Source: JBAYZQ01 sp041672385 (GTDB taxonomy: Bacteria > Spirochaetota > Spirochaetia > Sphaerochaetales > Sphaerochaetaceae). From it: a DNA stretch of 34,825 bases. Position numbers and translations under genes: made by a program. The first letter of the stretch is position 1, and each line of letters starts with the position of its first letter. Positions 1-7,743 of this stretch are shown one piece after another. The notes under the pieces are model-generated. The model searched no databases and was not told where the DNA came from. It saw only the letters and a list, made by a program, of their open reading frames with translations. The stretch lies in the NCBI GenBank assembly GCA_041672385.1, contig JBAYZQ010000005.1:1-34825 (forward strand), read 5' to 3'.

Positions 1-657
1 CAAATCCTTTCTGTAGGTATTTCTACCTTTGTTCGTCAGATTGGTGTAAGTGTTGTTGCAATTGCAGTAAACTATCAACTTTCTATTTATGGTGGAGATC
101 TTCTAATTGCTAGTTATGGAATAATTAATAAATTTATTTCTCTCTTTTTAATGCCAATGTTTGGAATTGCTCAAGGTGCTCAACCTTTAATTGGATATAA
201 TTTTGGTGCAGGATTTATTGATAGAGTTAAAAAAACATTAAAATTATCACAAGTTTATTGTGTAATAATTGGAGCTATTGGCTTTTTAGGGGCTTTATTG
301 ATTCCAAAGTTAATACTGTCCATTTTTACAAGTGATGTTGAACTAATAAGCATTTCAGTATTACCACTTAGGATTATATTTTCTACCCTTATTCTGGTAG
401 CAATATCTACTGTTGGATCTACTTTGTTTCAAGCTACAGGAAAAGGTAAAGAAGCCTTCTTTTTGAATTTACTTCGTCAAATAATATTATTTCTTCCTTT
501 AGTATTTATTCTTCCGTTATTCCTTGGAGTAAATGGAATATGGTTCTCATTTTTTATAGGTGAATTTATTACAGCTGTAATAACCCTGTTAATGACGAAA
601 AGAGGATTAACAAAAATGGAAAAAGAGAGTCATTTAGTAATTCCTAAAAATTCTTGA
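1..657 (+). CDS. MATE-family multidrug/Na+ antiporter, C-terminal part (5' end outside window)
   Basis: The frame is open from base 1, so this is the last 218 residues of a longer protein; MATE exporters are usually about 450 residues, so roughly the C-terminal half is present. The motif GIAQGAQPLIGYNFGAG, followed by a basic loop, is typical of the MepA/DinF-like MATE branch. Several hydrophobic stretches of about 20 residues follow, consistent with the C-terminal six-helix bundle of an inner-membrane drug or cation antiporter. Substrate cannot be told from sequence. The 3' end overlaps the convergent amidohydrolase gene by 28 bases, and there is no terminator between them. Family call is firm; the specific function is not. 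Confidence 0.88.
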   Translation, partial: QILSVGISTFVRQIGVSVVAIAVNYQLSIYGGDLLIASYGIINKFISLFLMPMFGIAQGAQPLIGYNFGAGFIDRVKKTLKLSQVYCVIIGAIGFLGALLIPKLILSIFTSDVELISISVLPLRIIFSTLILVAISTVGSTLFQATGKGKEAFFLNLLRQIILFLPLVFILPLFLGVNGIWFSFFIGEFITAVITLLMTKRGLTKMEKESHLVIPKNS

Positions 658-1877
658 GGATTTCTTGAAGCAAACTGATTAATTATTTCATCATTGATGA
701 AACTACAATCAAAAATATTATAATATTCAAGATAACTGGAAACTTTAATAAGATTTACGGAAAAATCTGAACCAAAAAGAATTTTTGAAAGAAGCCAAGG
801 GCAGTCGTCATCCTTACTGAGATGATGCATAAGTTGAATGTAAAAACCTTTCATGGTTCCTGTAAAAGATAAATCGGTATAAACATTTGGATAGGTCTTT
901 ATTAAACGAATAATATCTAAAAACCACTCATTTTTCAAAGGTGGAGGTTTTAGGTACCAGTGTTGGGTAGAAATATCATCCTGAATATTATATTGATAAC
1001 CTACATGAGCGAAATCTAGGTAAAGATTAGGATAGTTCTTAAGAACTTTTTCCCAAGTTTTGGGACAGGTATAAAGGTCAGAAACTTTAGGCGGTAAACC
1101 TTTAAAACCTTGATTATCACAATGAGTAATAATTGGAATTTTTTCACTTTGACAGAAATCATAAATAATATTTACTTTTTCCATTTCTTCTTTATTCCCT
1201 TCTGGCCAAGGATTAGTTCCCAGAGGTGGGTAAATTTTTACTCCATAAAAACGTTTAGTTTTAGTTTCCCCTTGCCTTGATTTTGAGGTATTAATATAAG
1301 TTTCAAGCATATATTGTATAAATTTTTTATCATGTTTTGGAGGATTAAGTCCTAAAAAAGGGAAGAATTCAAGAATTCCTTGTGGGTTTTTTTCATGATA
1401 ACGGTCTATTGCGTTTATCGTATCTTCGGCGTAAGGAGTTATTCGATCAATACTTTCAGAACTGTAATAATATCTTTTGTCTTCAATCTTGCTTCTAGAA
1501 AAATCCATAACTAGGGGACATATTCCAATTTTATCGTAGCTTTTATTTCTAAACTCAAGTTTTTCATCTTTTATATAGGCAGATAAATTATCATATTTAT
1601 TATCTTTAGGATCTAAGAATTCGCCTTTCAAATCTTTTTCAATCATTTCAAGAGTTCTACTCATATCCGCTTCAAAACCAAAAGTGGTGTTCAAAATTGA
1701 GTTAATAAGAGCTAAATTTTTAATGTTTTTACTAGTTAAGATATAATTTGAAGAAAAAGCCCCACTTTTAAAAATTTCAGTTGTGTTTTTATTTAGAAAT
1801 CCAGAAAGGCTAATAAAATCTGGGTGACTTAGATTCATCAAATGAAAATGTGAATCAAAGAAATAGTTTGAACTCAT
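630..1877 (-). CDS. Amidohydrolase-superfamily (TIM-barrel) metal-dependent hydrolase
   Basis: 415 residues. The N-terminus carries the superfamily metal motif D8-x-H10-x-H12 (DSHFHL). Further candidate ligands follow in the expected order: K214 in GVKIYPPLG, H252 in IITHCDNQG, H291 in LDFAHVGYQ and D371 in ILFGSDFS. This matches the amidohydrolase_2 (COG2159-like) architecture, whose members include decarboxylases and hydrolases; I cannot name the substrate. The start is fixed by the metal motif lying 8 residues in. There is no Shine-Dalgarno, but a promoter sits so close that the mRNA is probably leaderless (see 1878-1912). It is divergent from glnS and overlaps the MATE gene at its 3' end. 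It is unusually long for the family because of an insert of about 100 residues between the first metal motif and the barrel core. Confidence 0.8.
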   Translation of the reverse strand: MSSNYFFDSHFHLMNLSHPDFISLSGFLNKNTTEIFKSGAFSSNYILTSKNIKNLALINSILNTTFGFEADMSRTLEMIEKDLKGEFLDPKDNKYDNLSAYIKDEKLEFRNKSYDKIGICPLVMDFSRSKIEDKRYYYSSESIDRITPYAEDTINAIDRYHEKNPQGILEFFPFLGLNPPKHDKKFIQYMLETYINTSKSRQGETKTKRFYGVKIYPPLGTNPWPEGNKEEMEKVNIIYDFCQSEKIPIITHCDNQGFKGLPPKVSDLYTCPKTWEKVLKNYPNLYLDFAHVGYQYNIQDDISTQHWYLKPPPLKNEWFLDIIRLIKTYPNVYTDLSFTGTMKGFYIQLMHHLSKDDDCPWLLSKILFGSDFSVNLIKVSSYLEYYNIFDCSFINDEIINQFASRNPQEFLGITK

Positions 1878-1912
1878 ATTAAGATTATAATGAAAATAAA
1901 ATCTAAATACAA
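1878..1912 (-). promoter_or_regulatory. Promoter of the amidohydrolase gene, predicted leaderless
   Basis: On the minus strand: -35 TTGTAT (1907-1912), 17-base spacer, perfect -10 TATAAT (1884-1889), then CTTAAT and the ATG. A sigma70-type start lies about 7 bases after the -10, which is the A of the ATG. No Shine-Dalgarno is present. The hexamers and spacing are seen directly; leaderless transcription is inferred. Confidence 0.7.
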
Positions 1913-1994
1913 CAATAAGGCTAGACTATTTTGTATTATAGAATTAGTATTTAAAAATCTTTTAATCCCCTATGAAAGGGCAAGGAGACATTTA

Positions 1995-3686
1995 ATGGAA
2001 GAAGAAAAAGAGTATGTTGCTGGGAATTTCTTAGAGAAAATAATTGAAGATGACCTCAAAGAAGGTAGAGTTAACAATATTGTTACTCGTTTCCCTCCAG
2101 AACCAAATGGCTATCTCCATATTGGTCATATTAAAGCAATTTGCATTAATTTTGGATTAGCAGAAAAATATCATGGTGTTTGCCATTTAAGATTGGATGA
2201 TACTAACCCTGAAAAAGAAGATGTTGAGTACATAGATTCTATAAAAAAAGATATAAAATGGTTGGGATTTGATTGGGGCAAACATGAATATTATGCCTCT
2301 GATTATTATCAACAACTTTATGAAATAGCAGTAAACCTTATTAAGGAAGGAAAGGCCTATGTGGATAGTCTATCCGCTGAAGAAATGAAAGAATATCGTG
2401 GAACTTTAACCACTCCAGGCAAAAATAGCCCTTATCGTGATAGAAGTATTGAAGAAAATCTTAGATTGTTTCAAGAAATGAAAGAAGGAAAACACCCTGA
2501 AGGTTCTTATCTACTTCGTGCAAAACTTGATATGTCTAGTCCAAATATTAATATGAGGGATCCAGCTTTATACAGGATAAAATTTGCTATTCATCCAAGA
2601 ACTGGAGATAAATGGTGTATTTACCCTATGTATGACTTCACACATCCAATTAGTGATGCTATTGAGGGAATAACCCATAGTATTTGTACCTTAGAATTTG
2701 AAGACCACAGACCCGCCTATGATTGGGCTACTTCAATTGATGGTATTGACCATACTCCTCACCAATATGAATTTGCAAGACTTAATATAAATTATTTTGT
2801 AATGAGTAAAAGAAAATTACTTAATTTAGTAAAACAAAAACTTGTTGATGGTTGGGACGATCCAAGAATGCCTACTGTTAGCGGAATAAGAAGAAGAGGC
2901 TATTCTCCTGAAGCAATGAAAGATTTTATCCAACGCGTTGGTGTAGCTAAAGTTGAAAGTGTTGTAGATTATTCTCTATTGGAATTTTGTGTTAGAGAAG
3001 ATCTAAAGAAAAGAGCAAAAAGGGTGATGGTTGTTTTAGATCCTTTAAAAGTAATAATTGATAATTATCCTGAGGATAAAGTAGAGTATATTACAGCTGA
3101 AAATAATCCAGAAGATCCTTCAATGGGAACAAGAGAATTACCTTTTAGCAAAGAGTTATATATTGAACAAGAAGATTTCATGGAAGAACCACCAAGAAAG
3201 TATCATAGACTTTATATTGGAAATGAAATTAGACTAAAAAGTGCCTATTACATTACGGCCAATAGCTGCGAAAAAGATGAAAATGGTAAAGTTACTATAG
3301 TTCATTGTACTTATGATCCAGAAAGTAAAGGTGGAACGACAGCCGATGAAAGGAAAGTAAGAGGAACTAGTCACTGGGTAAGTGCAAAATATTCCGTTGA
3401 GGCTGAAATAAGATTGTATGATAAGCTTTTTAAGACAGAAAATCCTGGTGGAGCAACCGGTAATTATCTTGACGATCTTAATGAAGATTCTCTTAAAATA
3501 GTGACAAATGCAAAGCTAGAACCTTCATTAAAAGAAGCTAAAGCAGGAGAATATCTTCAGTTTATGAGAAGTGGTTATTTTATAGCAGATAATAAAGACC
3601 ATACAAAAGAACATCTTGTTTTTAACAGGACAGTTACTCTCAAAGATTCTTGGCAAAAACTGAAAAAGAAAATGGGATTGAATTAA
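1995..3686 (+). CDS. glnS: Glutaminyl-tRNA synthetase
   Basis: Class I aminoacyl-tRNA synthetase that charges tRNA-Gln with glutamine in the cytoplasm. The class I signature PPEPNGYLHIGH is near residues 34-45 (HIGH at 42-45), and the KMSKS equivalent appears as VMSKRKL near residue 270. The C-terminal half matches the two anticodon-binding beta-barrels of bacterial GlnRS. Length 563 versus about 554 in E. coli. The frame is open upstream to 1890, but ATG 1995 is chosen because AAGGAG (1982-1987) lies 7 bases before it and the extra upstream residues do not look like GlnRS. A hairpin terminator follows the stop. Identity is certain; the presence of GlnRS indicates direct glutaminylation rather than sole reliance on GatCAB transamidation. 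Confidence 0.97.
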   Translation: MEEEKEYVAGNFLEKIIEDDLKEGRVNNIVTRFPPEPNGYLHIGHIKAICINFGLAEKYHGVCHLRLDDTNPEKEDVEYIDSIKKDIKWLGFDWGKHEYYASDYYQQLYEIAVNLIKEGKAYVDSLSAEEMKEYRGTLTTPGKNSPYRDRSIEENLRLFQEMKEGKHPEGSYLLRAKLDMSSPNINMRDPALYRIKFAIHPRTGDKWCIYPMYDFTHPISDAIEGITHSICTLEFEDHRPAYDWATSIDGIDHTPHQYEFARLNINYFVMSKRKLLNLVKQKLVDGWDDPRMPTVSGIRRRGYSPEAMKDFIQRVGVAKVESVVDYSLLEFCVREDLKKRAKRVMVVLDPLKVIIDNYPEDKVEYITAENNPEDPSMGTRELPFSKELYIEQEDFMEEPPRKYHRLYIGNEIRLKSAYYITANSCEKDENGKVTIVHCTYDPESKGGTTADERKVRGTSHWVSAKYSVEAEIRLYDKLFKTENPGGATGNYLDDLNEDSLKIVTNAKLEPSLKEAKAGEYLQFMRSGYFIADNKDHTKEHLVFNRTVTLKDSWQKLKKKMGLN

Positions 3687-3696
3687 TAAAAAGTTA

Positions 3697-3735
3697 AAAG
3701 TTGCCTTGTTAGAAAAATAAGGTGACTTTTTTTTT
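3697..3735 (+). terminator. Rho-independent terminator after glnS
   Basis: The stem AAAGTTGCCTT (3697-3707) pairs with AAGGTGACTTT (3719-3729), 11 pairs including G-U pairs, followed by a T run to 3735. It lies 10 bases past the glnS stop. The right arm and T run also serve as the -35 and spacer of the next operon's promoter. Confidence 0.85.
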
Positions 3736-3756
3736 GTATTGAGGTATTATTTTTAT
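3722..3756 (+). promoter_or_regulatory. Promoter of the HD-pfkB-apbE-htrA-uvrB operon, predicted leaderless
   Basis: -35 GTGACT (3722-3727), 17-base spacer made largely of the terminator T run, -10 TATTAT (3745-3750), then TTTTAT and ATG 3757. Initiation is predicted at the ATG. GAGG at 3741-3744 is 12 bases from the ATG and would lie upstream of the start of transcription, so it is unlikely to act as a ribosome-binding site. Confidence 0.6.
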
Positions 3757-4563
3757 ATGAAATCACCTAAAGAATGCTTGTTAGAAAAAAAGTTTTTAAA
3801 ATTATTTGAAAAAAATTCAGTTCCAGAGAAAATTGCTTTAAAGTTGGTTAAAGATGAACAAATACAAGATCTTCAAGATTATGCCAATACTGTTGCAATT
3901 AAAAGATTAGGTTATAATGATCATGGCCCTGTTCACATGAAACAAGTAGCTTATAATGCAGTTTCTATGCTTTATTTATTAAAAGATTCTGGAATAAAAA
4001 CTAGCCTAGAAAAAGAAGAGATTGGAACCTTTGAAGACAGCCTTTGTGCCGTCGAATTAAGTGCATTTCTTCATGATGTTGGAATGTCCGTCGGAAGACA
4101 GGATCATGAACTTATGGGAACTGTTATTGCAGGACCTGTAATTACAAGAATCTTATCCCAAATTAAAGAACTTTCAAATTATAAAAAAAATATGATTTGT
4201 TCTATGGCTATTGAGGGAATATTTGGCCATATGGCAACTAGAAAAATTCATTCCTTGGAGGCGGGTCTAATATTAATAGCTGATGGATGTGATATGGAAA
4301 AAGGCCGTTCTAGAATACCTATAGCAATAGACAGTGCTCCGAAATATGGTGATATACATAAATATAGCTCTGCCGCTATTGATAAAGTTATACTAGAAAA
4401 AGGAGAAAAACATCCAATTCGAATCTTAGTTCAAATGACAAGTGACGTTGGATATTTTCAAATTGAAGAAGTTTTGCTTCCAAAAATAAATATGAGTCCA
4501 GCAAAAAAATATGTTGAACTTGTAGTAAAGATTTTGGATGGAAAGGAGAAACAATATTTATGA
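3757..4563 (+). CDS. HD-domain metal-dependent phosphohydrolase
   Basis: 268 residues from ATG 3757; an upstream TTG at 3739 is in frame but lies inside the promoter. HD-type metal ligands appear in order: H56/H60 in NDHGPVHMKQ, H106-D107 in FLHDVG, D116-H117, H158 in FGHMA, and D176 in IADGCDMEKG. HD proteins of this kind hydrolyse phosphomonoesters or phosphodiesters, often on nucleotides; the substrate is unknown. The C-terminal part (about 200-268) looks like a small alpha/beta domain following the HD core. Its stop overlaps the start of the PfkB kinase gene, so the two are translationally coupled and may share a pathway. Confident for the fold, not for the substrate. Confidence 0.82.
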   Translation: MKSPKECLLEKKFLKLFEKNSVPEKIALKLVKDEQIQDLQDYANTVAIKRLGYNDHGPVHMKQVAYNAVSMLYLLKDSGIKTSLEKEEIGTFEDSLCAVELSAFLHDVGMSVGRQDHELMGTVIAGPVITRILSQIKELSNYKKNMICSMAIEGIFGHMATRKIHSLEAGLILIADGCDMEKGRSRIPIAIDSAPKYGDIHKYSSAAIDKVILEKGEKHPIRILVQMTSDVGYFQIEEVLLPKINMSPAKKYVELVVKILDGKEKQYL

Positions 4564-5489
4564 TGATTATGATGATTGGAGAAGCTTTGATGGATATCAA
4601 AGAAAAAAAAGCCTATGTTGGAGGGAGTTCTCTAAACAGCGCAGTTGCTACCTCAAAACTTGGTGGTGAGGCTTTTTATATGGGAAAAATATCAGAAGAT
4701 GCTTATGGTAAGCAGATAGTTAATCATTTAGTAGATAATTTTGTTTTTTTTGAACCAGAATTTTGTAATGCCAAAGAAAAAACAATGTATGCAGAGACAA
4801 CAATTTCAAAAGAAGGAAATGCCGAATATAAGTTTGTTTATGAAAATACCTCCACGTTTAGTCTGACAAAAGAAGAGCTTGAAAAGTACTTTTATGAAAA
4901 TAAAGAAGTGGGTTGCGTTGTAATTGGTTCTATTTCTTTAATGCTTAATCCTTTAGGTAAAGTAATTGAAGACTTTGTATTAAAAATGGATGATAAAATT
5001 AAACTGGTAATTGATCCTAACGTAAGGACAGGCTTTGATGTAGATCTAAAGGATTATAGATCTAGACTTCTAAGACTTTCTAAGAGAAGTAATCTAATTA
5101 AATTAAGTGAAGAAGACCTTGATCTATTATTTCCGGAATTTACCAAAGAAGAAGCAATTCAAAAATTTATGGATACTGGCCTTGATAATCTCATAATTAC
5201 AACGGGAAGTTCAGGTTCTGTTTGGCTGACTAATAAGGGGAAAACCTACATTCAAGAGGCTATAAAATGCAAAATTGTTGATACTATTGGATGTGGAGAT
5301 GTTTTTTTGGGAGCTGTAGTTAATGCTCTTGATAAAATTGATTATTTTAAACCAAGTAGAAAAAACATGAAATTGGATGGCCATTTAATAAAACAAATTT
5401 TGATTTATGCTACAAAAGCCGCTTCTTATAATTGCACAAAACCGGGATGTAATCCTCCAACAGAAAAGGAATTAAAATTTGAGATTTAA
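4560..5489 (+). CDS. PfkB (ribokinase)-family carbohydrate/nucleoside kinase
   Basis: 309 residues. PfkB signature 1 is GGSSLNSAVATSKLGG (residues about 21-36), and signature 2 is DTIGCGDVFLGAVVNA, with the catalytic base expected at D247 of GCGD. It would phosphorylate a sugar or nucleoside with ATP in the cytoplasm. The N-terminus (MIGEALMD) is fructokinase-like, but the substrate cannot be assigned. The usual GAGD is GCGD here, a tolerated variant. The start overlaps the HD gene stop, and AAGGAG lies about 12 bases upstream; ATG 4563, 4569 or 4572 are alternative in-frame starts. The 3' end overlaps apbE by 11 bases. Confidence 0.88.
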   Translation: MMIMMIGEALMDIKEKKAYVGGSSLNSAVATSKLGGEAFYMGKISEDAYGKQIVNHLVDNFVFFEPEFCNAKEKTMYAETTISKEGNAEYKFVYENTSTFSLTKEELEKYFYENKEVGCVVIGSISLMLNPLGKVIEDFVLKMDDKIKLVIDPNVRTGFDVDLKDYRSRLLRLSKRSNLIKLSEEDLDLLFPEFTKEEAIQKFMDTGLDNLIITTGSSGSVWLTNKGKTYIQEAIKCKIVDTIGCGDVFLGAVVNALDKIDYFKPSRKNMKLDGHLIKQILIYATKAASYNCTKPGCNPPTEKELKFEI

Positions 5490-6468
5490 AAATTTTCCAT
5501 TATTTATAGTTATAATAATAATTATGATTACTCTTTTTTCTTGTAGTAGTGAGATGGTTTCAGAACAAAAACTTGTTTTTGGAACTGTTTGTAAGATTAC
5601 AGGTGATAAAAAGATTCCTTTTAAAGAAATTTGGAATTCTTTAGAAGACTTAGAAAATAAAATAAGTATGAACCAAGATTCGAGTGAATTATCACAAGTA
5701 AATGATAAAGCCGGAATACAAAAAGTTGAAGTTTCAGAAGAAACTTATAACACCGTAAAAGAAGCCTTATATTATTCAAATTTGACTGAGGGTTATTTTA
5801 ATCCTGTTCTTGGAAGTGTAATTCAACTTTGGAAGGATGGACCTGATTTTGCAGTTTTACCTGACCCCATAGCTATTCAAGAAGGTTTGAAGCATACTGA
5901 TGTTTCAAAAATTAAACTTACAGAAGATGGGGAAAAGTTTTTCATTTATCTAGAAGATGAAGGAATGAAATTTGATCTCGGCGGAATTGGAAAAGGAATT
6001 GCTGCCGACTTAGTAAAAAAGATACTCCAAGAACATAAAATTAATTCTGCTTTGATAAATCTTGGTGGTAATATTTATGGAGTTGGACATAAGGATAATA
6101 ATGAAAAATGGAATATTGGGATTCAAAATCCATTAGATGAGAGAGGCGCCTATCTTAAAATAGTATCAGTTGATGATAAAAGCGTAGTAACAAGTGGTGC
6201 TTATGAAAGAAATTTTATAAAAGATGGAGTACTTTACCATCATATACTTGATCCAAGAACTGGAATGAGTGCCAATAATGGTATTATTTCATCAACAATA
6301 ATAAATGAATCATCAACAGCTTGTGATGCCCTTTCAACAGCTTGTTATGTTATGGGTATTGATAAGGCAACAAAACTTATAAAAAGTTTAAAAGGTTTTG
6401 AAGCCATTTTTGTACTTGAATCAGGTGAAATAGTGCAATTGTTAGGAGATGGAAATGAAAATTACTAA
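5479..6468 (+). CDS. apbE: ApbE-family FAD:protein FMN transferase, lipoprotein
   Basis: 329 residues from a TTG start at 5479, supported by AAAGGA (5465-5470) 8 bases upstream. The N-terminus is a lipoprotein signal: a basic start, a long Ile-rich hydrophobic stretch, and a lipobox LFSC with C22. The ApbE core motifs are present: FDLGGIGKGIAADLV, ALINLGGNIYGVG, VTSGAYERNF and YHHILDPRTGMSA. ApbE attaches FMN covalently to Thr/Ser of periplasm-facing redox proteins such as RNF/NQR subunits. No flavinylation target is encoded in this window. It overlaps pfkB upstream and htrA downstream, so it belongs to one operon. Confidence 0.93.
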   Translation: MRFKNFPLFIVIIIIMITLFSCSSEMVSEQKLVFGTVCKITGDKKIPFKEIWNSLEDLENKISMNQDSSELSQVNDKAGIQKVEVSEETYNTVKEALYYSNLTEGYFNPVLGSVIQLWKDGPDFAVLPDPIAIQEGLKHTDVSKIKLTEDGEKFFIYLEDEGMKFDLGGIGKGIAADLVKKILQEHKINSALINLGGNIYGVGHKDNNEKWNIGIQNPLDERGAYLKIVSVDDKSVVTSGAYERNFIKDGVLYHHILDPRTGMSANNGIISSTIINESSTACDALSTACYVMGIDKATKLIKSLKGFEAIFVLESGEIVQLLGDGNENY

Positions 6469-7738
6469 AACAAAAGGATTTAAGATAGTTTTCATAGTAC
6501 TTACAATCATTGTGTTTATTATCATTGGTATTGGTTTAACAAAATGGACGGATACTATTGAAAAAAAACAAGAAGCTACTACTTTAATTAGAACGCTTCA
6601 AGGTATATTAACAACTTCCGGAGAAGACGGACTTTTAAAACTGGCAGGAGTAGATGTAAACGACATCTATTATTCTGAGGAAGGCGTTACTATTTTTTAT
6701 GGAGACAATGAAAAATGGTTTTATTCTGCTGAAGAACTTCAGAATATGAGTGTCTATGAAAAATGTAACCAAGGGGTTGTTCATATAACAAGTTCATATG
6801 AGGCGACACAAACTGATTCTATTGCCATGATGAATAATACTGGAAGTGGAATAGTTTTAGATGATAGTGGATTTATTCTTACCAATTTTCATGTAGTTGA
6901 TCAAGCCTTAAATATTCAAGTCTCATTTTTTGATGAGGAAGAATTCAAAGCAGAGGTTATTGGAAAAGATGAAGAAAATGATCTTGCTATAATCAAAATT
7001 GAAGATTTTGGTGATTATAAATTATATCCTATGGAATTTTCAACCAGTGAAAATCTAAAAGTTGGACAAAAAGTTTTAGCTATTGGGAACCCTTTTGGTT
7101 ACGACAGAACAATGGTTAATGGAATGATAAGTGGAATTAGTAGGCCTGTAAGGAATTCTCAAGGAAAAGTAATTATGGGAATGATTCAAACTGATGCTCC
7201 TTTAAATCCTGGAAACTCGGGAGGTCCACTTTTAAATACCCAAGGAAAGGTAATAGGAATAAACACCTCTACCTATTCAAGTAATGGAGAATACCAAGGT
7301 TTGGGTTTTGCTGTTCCAAGCAGTTTGGTTTTAGAAGTAGTACCAGATTTAATTAAAAATGGAAAAGTTGAAAGAGGTTGGATTGATATTGTCTGTGTCC
7401 AATTGTCCCCACAGCTAGTAGAATTCGCCTCAATTCCTGTAGATAAAGGAATCCTAATCAGTCAGGTCGTTCCTTCTGGGAAAGCCAGTAAGGCCGGTCT
7501 AAAGGGCGGCACACGCCAAGTTCATTATGGAAATAATGTCATCTACATTGGTGGTGATGTAATTGTTGGCCTAAATGGTGAAGCTATCAATGAATTTGAT
7601 GATTTATACTATGCCCTAAGCAATACCAAAGCTGGAAATATTGTAGAAGTTACCATTAATAGAAATGGAAATGAAAAGATTTTAAAACTGGAATTGGTGA
7701 AAAGAACTTCAGACAATCTGAGTTGGTTAATAAGGTAA
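6455..7738 (+). CDS. HtrA/DegP-type membrane-anchored serine protease with one PDZ domain
   Basis: 427 residues from ATG 6455, chosen because AGGAG (6444-6448) sits 6 bases before it; the ATG at 6449 directly abuts that site. An N-terminal transmembrane helix (about residues 9-29) is followed by a linker and a trypsin-like domain. The full catalytic triad is visible: H146 in TNFHVVD, D176 in ENDLAIIK and S255 in NPGNSGGP. A single C-terminal PDZ domain covers about 315-420. This is the DegS/HtrA layout for envelope protein quality control or regulated proteolysis. The insert of about 70 residues between anchor and protease domain has no recognised motif. It overlaps the apbE stop, and uvrB follows after 5 bases. 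Confidence 0.92.
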   Translation: MKITKTKGFKIVFIVLTIIVFIIIGIGLTKWTDTIEKKQEATTLIRTLQGILTTSGEDGLLKLAGVDVNDIYYSEEGVTIFYGDNEKWFYSAEELQNMSVYEKCNQGVVHITSSYEATQTDSIAMMNNTGSGIVLDDSGFILTNFHVVDQALNIQVSFFDEEEFKAEVIGKDEENDLAIIKIEDFGDYKLYPMEFSTSENLKVGQKVLAIGNPFGYDRTMVNGMISGISRPVRNSQGKVIMGMIQTDAPLNPGNSGGPLLNTQGKVIGINTSTYSSNGEYQGLGFAVPSSLVLEVVPDLIKNGKVERGWIDIVCVQLSPQLVEFASIPVDKGILISQVVPSGKASKAGLKGGTRQVHYGNNVIYIGGDVIVGLNGEAINEFDDLYYALSNTKAGNIVEVTINRNGNEKILKLELVKRTSDNLSWLIR

Positions 7739-7743
7739 ACAAA

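Noticed and set aside
1890..1994. N-terminal extension of GlnRS from the ATG at 1890
   Set aside because: The extra 35 residues do not fit GlnRS, and AAGGAG is correctly placed for the ATG at 1995.
3739..3756. TTG start for the HD protein at 3739
   Set aside because: It overlaps the -10 region of the predicted promoter; ATG 3757 fits better.
4388..4600. 70-codon open frame on the minus strand over the HD/PfkB junction
   Set aside because: It is antisense to two well-supported overlapping genes, has no ribosome-binding site, and its Ile/Leu-rich product looks like a reverse reading of Asp/Lys-rich coding sequence.
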